Of a DNA stretch of 64,000 nucleotides, positions 11,535 to 19,688 are shown piece by piece. The stretch covers positions 842,876 to 906,875 of the forward strand of contig NZ_BMHM01000001.1 in the NCBI RefSeq assembly GCF_014640815.1, read 5' to 3'. Numbering within the stretch: the stretch's first letter is position 1; the number at the start of each line of letters is the position of its first letter. This stretch comes from Vreelandella lutescens (GTDB taxonomy: Bacteria > Pseudomonadota > Gammaproteobacteria > Pseudomonadales > Halomonadaceae). Both the position numbers and the translations under genes were made by a program. The notes under the pieces were generated by a model. That model was given only the letters and a program-made list of their open reading frames with translations, was not told the DNA's origin and searched no databases.

Positions 11535-12683
11535 ATGTCGAAGTTGTCGGACGAGGATTATCGAAGTATTCCGCTGAATGCCACGCTGGCGCTTGCCGCC
11601 TTGGTGGTGATTGTTGCCGGAATGAAAGTGGGGGCTGATTTACTGGTGCCACTGCTGCTGGCCGTATTTATTGCGGTGGTGTGTACTTCACCCGTGCAGT
11701 GGCTGCATCACTGTGGCTTGAGTCGGCGAATAGCGGCGCTGATTACGCTGCTGGTACTGGTGGGCTTTATCTCTCTGATTGGGCTGTTGGTGGTCAACAG
11801 TTTCAGCACCTTTGTTGAAGCGCTTCCGGATATTGAATCCAGGCTCTATGAGCACTATTGGGACTTGCTGAATGCGATGGCTTCCCATGGCTTAGCGATT
11901 GATCCGGATCAGCTGAGTTCGATGTTTGCCATGGAAGATGATGGCTCTTGGGTGGCGACGCTGCTAGGAGAACTCGGTTCGCTGTTTATGCAGGGTAGTA
12001 TTGTTGCGCTGCTAGTGATTTTCATGCTGTTTGAGACGCTGCATTTTCGCGATAAGGTTTCCCGCGCGCTTGAAAATCCAGCGCCTAGCCTGAAGCGGTT
12101 TAGTGAGTTCAGCCTAACCCTCAAGCGCTACTTGGCAGTTAAAACCGTCATTAGCTTGGCAACCGGCGTGTTGGTCTGGCTCTCGTGTCTGATGGTCGGC
12201 GTGGAGTTTCCGCTGCTGTGGGGTGTATTGGCCTTTGCACTTAACTTTATTCCCAATATTGGCTCTGCCTTGGCGGCTATTCCGCCCGTGCTGCTGCTGT
12301 TAGTGTCTCAAGATGGGGGAGTGTTGCAGGCGCTGTTGCTGGCATCGGCCTACTTGGTCATCAACTTCATTTTGGGGAATTTGATTGAGCCAAGAGTGAT
12401 GGGGCAGGCACTTGGATTATCTACTTTTGTGGCGTTTTTATCTTTAGTGGTGTGGGGGTGGATCTTTGGTGCGGCGGGTATGCTGCTATCGGTGGTACTG
12501 ACCATGACGCTGAAAATTGCCTTGGATAGCCATCCTCAAACCCGCTGGATTGCCCATTTACTGGGCCCCGGGAGGCAACGTAATGTGCAGCTAAAACGCC
12601 CAGGAGATGCGCGTCGTCCGCCCTGGAGAAGGGGGAAGTGGTTAAGAAAAGAGGAAGCCGACGTCGAGATAAGCAAAGAATAA
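11535..12683 (+). CDS. AI-2E/UPF0118 family membrane permease
   Basis: 382 residues with about seven membrane helices in the AI-2E pattern: an N-terminal helix pair, a soluble loop (residues about 95-145) and a C-terminal helix bundle containing PNIGSALAAIPPVLL and LVINFILGNLIEPRVMG. The C-terminal tail is strongly basic. Family members include autoinducer-2 exporters and Na+/H+ antiporters, the latter described in halophiles, so the substrate cannot be assigned. AAGGAAAG precedes the ATG. The gene converges on trxA with a hairpin between them. Confidence 0.88.
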   Translation: MSKLSDEDYRSIPLNATLALAALVVIVAGMKVGADLLVPLLLAVFIAVVCTSPVQWLHHCGLSRRIAALITLLVLVGFISLIGLLVVNSFSTFVEALPDIESRLYEHYWDLLNAMASHGLAIDPDQLSSMFAMEDDGSWVATLLGELGSLFMQGSIVALLVIFMLFETLHFRDKVSRALENPAPSLKRFSEFSLTLKRYLAVKTVISLATGVLVWLSCLMVGVEFPLLWGVLAFALNFIPNIGSALAAIPPVLLLLVSQDGGVLQALLLASAYLVINFILGNLIEPRVMGQALGLSTFVAFLSLVVWGWIFGAAGMLLSVVLTMTLKIALDSHPQTRWIAHLLGPGRQRNVQLKRPGDARRPPWRRGKWLRKEEADVEISKE

Positions 12684-12690
12684 GAAGGAA

Positions 12691-12717
12691 GTTACCGCTG
12701 GCAGCGCCAGCGGTAAC
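12691..12717. terminator. Hairpin terminator between the permease gene and trxA
   Basis: A perfect 12-bp stem, GTTACCGCTGGC with its complement, has a 3-base loop. On the minus strand it is followed by the T-rich run CTTCCTTCTT, which fits termination of trxA. On the plus strand no T-run follows, so it is a weaker stop for the permease gene. Confidence 0.7.
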
Positions 12718-12726
12718 GTGAACGGC

Positions 12727-13050
12727 TTAAGCGTTCTGGTCGATGAACTGAGTCAATTGAGACTTAGACTGCGCACCCACCAGTGAAGCGACTTTGGTGC
12801 CAGATTTGAACAGCATGACCGTGGGTACACCGCGGACGCCCTGTTCAGCGGCAATTTCCGGCGCATCATCAACGTTGACGCTAACCACTTTCAGGTTATC
12901 GCCACGCTCAGCGGCCACTTCATCAACAACAGGTGCCATGACTTTACACGGGCCGCACCAGGGGGCCCAGAATTTCAGCAGGACAGGCTGTTCGGCGTTG
13001 AGGACTTCTTGCTCAAAATTGGCGTTGGTGACATCAACATTGTTAGCCAT
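12727..13050 (-). CDS. trxA: Thioredoxin 1
   Basis: 107 residues, the classical thioredoxin size, with active site WCGPCK and the cis-Pro loop GVPTVMLF. It is the general cytoplasmic disulfide reductase and, in this neighbourhood, the electron donor that thioredoxin-dependent PAPS reductase (CysH at 14458) needs. The frame is open 20 codons further upstream, but GGGAGAAG sits just before the ATG at 13050 and the family starts there (MANNVDV). Confidence 0.97.
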   Translation of the reverse strand: MANNVDVTNANFEQEVLNAEQPVLLKFWAPWCGPCKVMAPVVDEVAAERGDNLKVVSVNVDDAPEIAAEQGVRGVPTVMLFKSGTKVASLVGAQSKSQLTQFIDQNA

Positions 13051-13225
13051 TTGCTTCTCCCGTTTGCGTTGCTCTTGCTGTTTCGTTGCCTCAAATGGAG
13101 CAACGGTCATTACGCGAAATACTAGCGCACTTTCACCGCGCCAAGTTGCCAGATGTTAGCGGGCGCGGCGGGTGCTGGCAAATTCCTGATGCGATTTGTC
13201 CTTAAATAGAAAAAATTAATAGATG

Positions 13226-13254
13226 TTCATAGACGCTATTTTTTATACTATAAG
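13226..13254 (+). promoter_or_regulatory. Candidate cysB promoter
   Basis: TTCATA (13226-13231, 4 of 6 to the sigma-70 -35) and TATAAG (13249-13254, 5 of 6 to the -10) are 17 bp apart in an AT-rich stretch. The predicted leader is about 125 nt. CysB-type regulators usually repress their own gene, so a CysB site here is expected but not visible to me. Confidence 0.35.
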
Positions 13255-13321
13255 TGAATTATAAGACGTTTTTTTATTCAAAAATGTGCTCATTGAGCCA
13301 TGGTAACCGGGCGCTTGGCTA

Positions 13322-13360
13322 AGCACGCAGTAGCAGCGCGAGGACGCGCTTTTACGTGCT
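13322..13360 (+). promoter_or_regulatory. Nested inverted repeat in the cysB leader
   Basis: An outer stem AGCACG (13322-13327) with CGTGCT (13355-13360) encloses an inner stem AGCGCG/CGCGCT with an AGGA loop (13335-13350) followed by TTTT. It ends 20 bases before the cysB GTGAGG ribosome binding site. It could be an attenuator-like or mRNA-stabilising structure. Confidence 0.4.
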
Positions 13361-13377
13361 TCCTGCATAGATAATAA

Positions 13378-14361
<984 letters not shown>

Positions 14362-14397
14362 GCATCTGGCTAGGCAAATAAGGTCTAAGCGCGATAT

Positions 14398-14435
14398 AAA
14401 AACACCGCCCAGGCAAATGCCTGGGCGGTGTTTTT
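14398..14435. terminator. Bidirectional intrinsic terminator cysB/cysH
   Basis: The near-perfect palindrome has arms CACCGCCCAGGC and GCCTGGGCGGTG, flanked by A5 on the left and T5 on the right. It therefore works as an intrinsic terminator on both strands and ends cysB and the convergent cysH. Confidence 0.95.
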
Positions 14436-14457
14436 GGTATGCATACGACTGGCCACA

Positions 14458-15078
14458 TTAGTGCTGTAAGTGCAGCCCGCATTCGCGCTTCTCTTCCACT
14501 TTGGTGGGGTCGAAGTAGTCGAAGTTATTGGGGAGGTCGTTGGCCTCTAGGTAGTAGTACATATCCTTAGCGGTCCACTGTAGCAGTGGCGCGACTTTCA
14601 GCAGGCCGTCGCTGTTGCGGCTCACTACCTGCATTTTAGCCCGCTCCGGCGTATCTTCGGCGCGCAGCGCGGTAAACCATACATCGGGCTGCATCTCCCG
14701 CAGAGCGCGCTCGAAGGGTTCAAGCTTTACCTCTTGGGTGAAGGCGTCATGGCGCGGGTCATCGATACCCGGCATGGCGCCCTCTAACGCTTCACGGTGG
14801 GCGCGCGTGCGTTTAGGTAAAAAGCTCACGATATTTAAATTGAGACGCTGAATGAGCGCATCGGCAAACTGATAAGTAGCTTCAGTGTTGTAGCCACTAT
14901 CCATCCATACAATCGGAATGTCTGGGCGAACCTGCGTCACCATGTGCAGTATGACTGCTTCGAAGGGGCGGAAATTAGTGGTGCAGATAGGACGTTCGCC
15001 TTGGCTGAACGCCCATTCGATCAGCCCTTGGGGGTTGTTAGCAAAGTCGTGATTAATCTGTTCAAGCGCTGAGGACAT
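14458..15078 (-). CDS. cysH: Phosphoadenosine phosphosulfate reductase (Fe-S-free type)
   Basis: 206 residues. It reduces PAPS to sulfite using thioredoxin. The catalytic C-terminal motif ECGLH is present (KREECGLH-like, residues about 199-203), and DSGYNTEATYQFADAL is the PP-loop family strand. The paired-Cys motifs that hold a 4Fe-4S cluster in APS reductases are absent; only two Cys are visible outside the catalytic one or near the N-terminus. That supports PAPS over APS as substrate. The protein is shorter than E. coli CysH (244 residues), mainly at the N-terminus. GGAGG precedes the ATG. Confidence 0.93.
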   Translation of the reverse strand: MSSALEQINHDFANNPQGLIEWAFSQGERPICTTNFRPFEAVILHMVTQVRPDIPIVWMDSGYNTEATYQFADALIQRLNLNIVSFLPKRTRAHREALEGAMPGIDDPRHDAFTQEVKLEPFERALREMQPDVWFTALRAEDTPERAKMQVVSRNSDGLLKVAPLLQWTAKDMYYYLEANDLPNNFDYFDPTKVEEKRECGLHLQH

Positions 15079-15195
15079 GCGGCCTCCTATGTGAAAAAGC
15101 GTACCATCCTCCTAGGCTAACAAAGGCAATGGGGTTCTCCCCAATACCGTTTGGTTAGATTTTTATATTTCTTTTTGATGTAAGAGCATAGTCGC

Positions 15196-16551
15196 TTATT
15201 CCAAAGCGCCTATTAAGTGGCGGATCTTATCCAGTGTTTCGGCGTACTCTTCCTCCGCTTGCGAATCAGCGACTAGCCCGCCGCCGCCCCATACATGCAG
15301 ATTCCCTGCATCGGCCACCATGGTACGAATGGCAATGGAAGTATCCATACTGCCACGGATGTCGATGTACCCCAGGCTGCCGCAATAAACGCTGCGCTGA
15401 CAGGGTTCCAGCTCATCAATAATCTGCATTGCGCGTATTTTAGGAGCGCCCGTGATTGAGCCACCGGGAAACGCAGCGGTGAGCAGTGAAAGCGGTGAGT
15501 GCTGGGGGGCAAGTTGGCCCTGCACCACGCTAACTAAATGGTGCACATTAGGGTAGCTCTCCAACTGGCACAGCTGCGGCACGCGAATAGAGCCGGGTGT
15601 GCATACACGCCCTAGGTCGTTGCGCAGCAGGTCCACAATCATCACGTTTTCAGCGCGATCTTTGGTGCTGCTGAGCAAGTCATCTGCTAACGCACGATCT
15701 TGTTCTGGCGTTTGGCCCCTTGGCCGAGTGCCCTTAATTGGCCGAGTTTCTACTAGCCCGTGACGGCTTTGAATAAAGCGCTCTGGGGAAAGTGACATCA
15801 CCGCTTGCTCACCCCACGCCATAAAGCCTGAAAAAGGCGTGGGTGTGGCCTCGCGCAGTTTAAGGTACGCCTGCCACTCATCGCCTTGGTAACGGGCCGA
15901 AAAGCGTTGGGCCAAATTAATTTGGTAGCAGTCTCCTGCGCGAATATAGCGCTGCACAGCGGTGAAGCGTTGTGTGTATTCCGCTTGGCTCAGCTCGGCT
16001 AAGAACGGCTGGGTAAGCCGAAAGGGGGCAGTAGGTGCTGCTGGTTCGTTTAGCCAGGTCATTACCTGGCTGCGCCGCTCTTCGCTACCAACCAGCCAAG
16101 CAGTTTGGGTGGCGTGGTCAAACGTAATGCACCAGTCAAACAGTCCCAGGCGCGCTAGCGGTAGCTGGGTTGCCGGCGGGTGCTGGCTGGGGATAGCTGC
16201 CTGATTGCGGCCAAAATCGTAGCTCCAGTAGCCTATCAGGCCCCCTAGAAAAGGCAGCTCGCTCTCTTGCAGTGGGCTTGGTAGCTGCTCTAGCAGCCAC
16301 TGTTGCTGAGCCGTTGTATCGCTGAGCGAAGCGGGGAGTGCCAGCGTCTCAGACTCAAACGTTGTTTGGCCGCTAGGCCCTATCTCAAGCGTCGCAAGCG
16401 GGTCGCTGGTCAGAATGTCATAGCGCCCGTTGGTGGCTTTAGGGCGGCCGCTATCAAGCAGCACCGCGCCAGGGCGTTGCCTAAGCTTGGCAAAAAGAGC
16501 CAAAGGATCAGGAGCGTAGGGAAGGGCTGTAATCGTCAACGCCGTTGTCAT
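15196..16551 (-). CDS. pabB: Aminodeoxychorismate synthase component I
   Basis: 451 residues of the chorismate-utilising enzyme family. The active-site sequence PIKGTRPRG contains the Lys typical of PabB, where anthranilate synthase TrpE has PIAGT, and AFPGGSITGAPK is the signature loop. It makes 4-amino-4-deoxychorismate for folate with ammonia from a PabA glutaminase encoded elsewhere. The frame extends upstream to 16617, but the ATG at 16551 (MTTALTITAL) fits the family start better; no strong ribosome binding site is visible for either. It is divergent from the propionate operon regulator. Confidence 0.93.
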   Translation of the reverse strand: MTTALTITALPYAPDPLALFAKLRQRPGAVLLDSGRPKATNGRYDILTSDPLATLEIGPSGQTTFESETLALPASLSDTTAQQQWLLEQLPSPLQESELPFLGGLIGYWSYDFGRNQAAIPSQHPPATQLPLARLGLFDWCITFDHATQTAWLVGSEERRSQVMTWLNEPAAPTAPFRLTQPFLAELSQAEYTQRFTAVQRYIRAGDCYQINLAQRFSARYQGDEWQAYLKLREATPTPFSGFMAWGEQAVMSLSPERFIQSRHGLVETRPIKGTRPRGQTPEQDRALADDLLSSTKDRAENVMIVDLLRNDLGRVCTPGSIRVPQLCQLESYPNVHHLVSVVQGQLAPQHSPLSLLTAAFPGGSITGAPKIRAMQIIDELEPCQRSVYCGSLGYIDIRGSMDTSIAIRTMVADAGNLHVWGGGGLVADSQAEEEYAETLDKIRHLIGALE

Positions 16552-16743
16552 GAAGCAAACGCCAGGCCAGTGAGGGCGACACATTTTAGAGGTCTCGTCA
16601 CGATCACACCAGCACAAGCCATTGACGGCGTTCTCACGTTATTGGCAGTGGTATGGGTAAAAAACGCCTGATTGTTGACATTTTGTTAGTGGTGGGATGG
16701 CCAAGTGCAACGAAAGGCGAATAAAAACGCCTATTTCACATGG

Positions 16744-16772
16744 TTGACGAGAGAAATAGAGCGGGCTAAAGT
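16744..16772 (+). promoter_or_regulatory. Candidate promoter of the gntR-prp operon
   Basis: TTGACG (16744-16749, 5 of 6) and TAAAGT (16767-16772, 4 of 6) are exactly 17 bp apart. The transcription start would be near 16779, just before the palindrome at 16786-16799 and about 25 bases from the ATG of the regulator. Confidence 0.55.
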
Positions 16773-16785
16773 TCCTCTATTCCCT

Positions 16786-16799
16786 AATTGTCGACAATT
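16786..16799. promoter_or_regulatory. 14-bp perfect palindrome, candidate GntR operator
   Basis: AATTGTCGACAATT is a perfect palindrome lying between the predicted start of transcription and the ATG of the GntR-family regulator. FCD-type GntR proteins typically bind short palindromes with TTGT/ACAA arms, so autoregulation and control of the whole prp operon is a fair inference. A degenerate partner, ATTGTTGACATT, lies at 16671-16682. Confidence 0.6.
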
Positions 16800-16803
16800 T
16801 GCC

Positions 16804-17547
16804 ATGACGTTACTTGCTACAACTTCCGCTCCTGCCGATGAAGCGCTTCCAGAGCCCGTGTCACCTGAGGTGCGCACGCTCGCTGAACGTGTCTTTCATC
16901 AGCTGCAAAGCGCCATTGTGCGCGGTGAACTAGCGCCGGGCAGCAAAATTACGGAGCCTGGGCTATCTAAAACCTACGGTATCTCCCGTGGGCCGCTGCG
17001 TGAAGCCATGCGTCGCCTTGAAGCTCATCGCCTTATCGAGCGTGTGCCTCATGTGGGGGCGCGCGTTGTTAAGCTCTCTATGAAAGAGCTATTAGAGCTG
17101 TTTGACGTGCGAGAAGCGCTAGAGAGTATGGCAGCTCGCTTGGCCGCTGAGCATATGTCCTCTGAGGAAATTCAGGGCTTACGCGATGTGTTGGCGCTGC
17201 ACGAAAGCCAGGGCGACTTAAAACGCGGTGAAGCCTACTACCAGCGGGAAGGCGACCTAGACTTTCATTATCGCATTGTTCAAGGCAGCCACAACAAAAT
17301 GCTGATGAACCTGCTGTGCGATGACCTTTACTACTTGGTGCGCCTCTACCGTACCCAGTTTAGTGCCAGCGGTACACGCCCCCAGCGGGCGTTTGTGGAG
17401 CATCACCGCATTGTGGATGCCATTGAAGCTGGGGATGCCGAGCTTGCCGAGCTGTTAATGCGCCGCCACGTTAGCGCTTCCCGTGCCAATGTGGCAGATC
17501 GTTATGCCGCTATTCTCGAACAACAATCAACAACATCGTCCGATTAG
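16804..17547 (+). CDS. GntR/FCD-family regulator of the methylcitrate operon
   Basis: 247 residues. An N-terminal GntR winged helix (about residues 30-95, with ITEPGLSKTYGISRGPLREAMRRLE) is followed by an all-helical FCD ligand domain, where DLDFHYRIVQGSHN and EHHRIVDAIEAGD supply the usual metal-binding Asp/His positions. It is the first gene of the prp operon, 12 bp ahead of prpB, so it most likely senses a methylcitrate-cycle intermediate. Pseudomonas PmiR is a comparable prp-linked GntR regulator. The frame is open from a GTG at 16705, but the ATG at 16804 follows the promoter and operator and is the likely start, despite lacking a clear ribosome binding site. Confidence 0.85.
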   Translation: MTLLATTSAPADEALPEPVSPEVRTLAERVFHQLQSAIVRGELAPGSKITEPGLSKTYGISRGPLREAMRRLEAHRLIERVPHVGARVVKLSMKELLELFDVREALESMAARLAAEHMSSEEIQGLRDVLALHESQGDLKRGEAYYQREGDLDFHYRIVQGSHNKMLMNLLCDDLYYLVRLYRTQFSASGTRPQRAFVEHHRIVDAIEAGDAELAELLMRRHVSASRANVADRYAAILEQQSTTSSD

Positions 17548-17559
17548 GAGCTCACGCCC

Positions 17560-18462
17560 ATGTCTACTTCTTCATTAGCCACACTTACCCCTGGCGCACG
17601 CTTTCGTGCCGCGCTGGAAGCCAATCGCCCGCTGCCGATTTTAGGCACCATCAATGCTTACACCGCCATGATGGCCGAGCGAGTGGGGCATCAAGCTATT
17701 TACCTCTCTGGGGGTGGCGTTGCCAACGCATCGTTTGGCCTGCCGGACTTAGGCATGACCACCATGAATGACGTGGTGGAAGATGCGCACCGTATTTGCG
17801 GCGCGACTGACCTGCCGCTGCTGGTGGATATTGATACGGGGTGGGGCGGCGCATTCAACATTGCCCGCACTGTGAAGGAGATGCAGCGTGCAGGCGTTGC
17901 CGCCGTGCATATTGAAGATCAAGTCGCCCAGAAGCGCTGTGGCCACCGCCCCAATAAAGCCATCGTATCTCAGCAGGAAATGGTGGACCGCATTAAAGCC
18001 GCCGCCGATGCCAAGTTCGACCCAGATTTCTACCTGATTGCCCGCACCGATGCCTTCCAGAAAGAGGGGCTGGATGCGGCCATTGAGCGCGCTAATGCCT
18101 GTGTGGAAGCGGGTGCCGACGCTATTTTTGCCGAGGCAGTGCATACGCTGGATGATTACACCGCCTTCTGTCAGCGGGTCAATGCCCCCATTTTGGCGAA
18201 TATCACTGAATTCGGCGCAACGCCGCTGTTTAGCCAGCAAGAGTTGGGTGAGGTTGGCTGCCGCATGGTGCTCTATCCGCTTTCGGCGTTCCGGGCCATG
18301 AACGCTGCTGCGCTTAAGGTCTACCAAAGCATTCTGGATAACGGCCATCAGCGTGAGGTGGTTGACACTATGCAGACCCGCGATGAGCTGTATGACTTTT
18401 TGAACTACCACGACTTTGAACAGAAGCTCGACGCGCTGTTTGCCGAGCAGAAAGACGTTTAA
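17560..18462 (+). CDS. prpB: 2-methylisocitrate lyase
   Basis: 300 residues of the isocitrate lyase/PEP mutase superfamily TIM barrel. It splits 2-methylisocitrate into pyruvate and succinate, the last step of propionate breakdown. The active-site motif KRCGHRPNK carries the catalytic Cys, and [19 protein letters not shown] supplies metal-binding acids. AGGAG lies 9 bases before the ATG. It lies between the GntR regulator and prpC on one transcript. Confidence 0.97.
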   Translation: MSTSSLATLTPGARFRAALEANRPLPILGTINAYTAMMAERVGHQAIYLSGGGVANASFGLPDLGMTTMNDVVEDAHRICGATDLPLLVDIDTGWGGAFNIARTVKEMQRAGVAAVHIEDQVAQKRCGHRPNKAIVSQQEMVDRIKAAADAKFDPDFYLIARTDAFQKEGLDAAIERANACVEAGADAIFAEAVHTLDDYTAFCQRVNAPILANITEFGATPLFSQQELGEVGCRMVLYPLSAFRAMNAAALKVYQSILDNGHQREVVDTMQTRDELYDFLNYHDFEQKLDALFAEQKDV

Positions 18463-18529
18463 CCAGCGCGTTCATTTGTAACCATATTGACCAACAACTC
18501 TTATAAATAAGCACGTCAGGAGACATCAC

Positions 18530-19657
18530 ATGGCTGATAAACCGTTAGCAGGCGCAGGATTACGAGGGCAGAGTGCTGGCGCTACCGCGCTATGTACGGT
18601 GGGTAAAACTGGTTCCGGCCTCACCTACCGTGGTTTCGATATTAAAGAGCTGGCCGAAAAGGCTAAATTTGAAGAGGTCGCTTACCTGCTGCTGAAAGGC
18701 AAGCTGCCCAATCAAGCAGAGCTTGACCACTATATTACCAAGCTCAAAGGGCTTCGTGGCCTGCCCGAGGCACTGAAAACCGTGCTGGAGCAGATTCCTA
18801 AAGACGCTCACCCGATGGATGTGATGCGCACAGGGGCCTCCATGCTAGGTAACCTGGAAACCGAAGAGAGCTTTGATGAGCAGCAGGATGTGGCGGACCG
18901 CCTATTAGCCGTGCTGCCCTCGATTATTTGCTACTGGTACCGTTTCAGCCATGACGGCGTGCGCATTGATACTGAAACCGATGACGCCTCGGTAGGCGGC
19001 CATTTCCTGCATATGCTGCGCGGCGAGCCAGCCTCTGAGCTGCACGCCCGTGTGATGAACGTCTCGCTGATTCTCTATGCCGAACATGAGTTCAACGCCT
19101 CTACCTTTACGGCCCGCGTGTGTGCTTCCACGCTGTCGGATATGCACTCCTGCGTGACCGGAGCCATTGGCTCGCTGCGCGGCCCGCTGCATGGTGGTGC
19201 CAACGAAGCGGCCATGGCGATGATCGAGCACTGGAGCTCGCCAGAAGAGGCCGAGCGGGAAATGCTGGGCATGCTGGAGCGCAAAGAGAAGATCATGGGC
19301 TTTGGTCATGCGATTTACCGCGAGTCCGACCCGCGTAACGCCATCATTAAAGAGTGGTCAAAGAAGTTGGCCGATGACGTCGGTGACACCGTGCTCTATC
19401 CGGTATCGGTGCGCTGTGAAGAGGTAATGTGGCGGGAGAAGAAGCTATTCTGCAACGCAGACTTTTTCCATGCCAGCGCCTACCACTTCATGGATATTCC
19501 GACCAAGCTGTTCACGCCGATTTTTGTGATGTCTCGGCTGACCGGCTGGGCCGCGCATGTGTTCGAGCAGCGTGCCAATAACCGTATTATTCGCCCCAGC
19601 GCTGATTACATCGGTCCTGAGAAGAGTGAATGGGTACCCATCGAAGCGCGTGATTAA
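18530..19657 (+). CDS. prpC: 2-methylcitrate synthase
   Basis: 375 residues, citrate synthase fold. It condenses propionyl-CoA with oxaloacetate. The catalytic residues of the family are visible: His in GPLHGGANEAAM, His in GFGHAIYRESDPR, and an Asp in FCNADFFHASAYHFM. At about 375 residues it is the short PrpC type rather than the 430-residue Gram-negative citrate synthase. CAGGAGA precedes the ATG; the gap from prpB is 67 bp. Confidence 0.96.
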   Translation: MADKPLAGAGLRGQSAGATALCTVGKTGSGLTYRGFDIKELAEKAKFEEVAYLLLKGKLPNQAELDHYITKLKGLRGLPEALKTVLEQIPKDAHPMDVMRTGASMLGNLETEESFDEQQDVADRLLAVLPSIICYWYRFSHDGVRIDTETDDASVGGHFLHMLRGEPASELHARVMNVSLILYAEHEFNASTFTARVCASTLSDMHSCVTGAIGSLRGPLHGGANEAAMAMIEHWSSPEEAEREMLGMLERKEKIMGFGHAIYRESDPRNAIIKEWSKKLADDVGDTVLYPVSVRCEEVMWREKKLFCNADFFHASAYHFMDIPTKLFTPIFVMSRLTGWAAHVFEQRANNRIIRPSADYIGPEKSEWVPIEARD

Positions 19658-19688
19658 CCGACCGTGCGATCACTAAGTGAGAGGCGTT

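Noticed and set aside
17749-18411. 220-codon open frame antisense to prpB
   Set aside because: Lies wholly inside prpB; the protein is rich in His and Arg with no recognisable domain.
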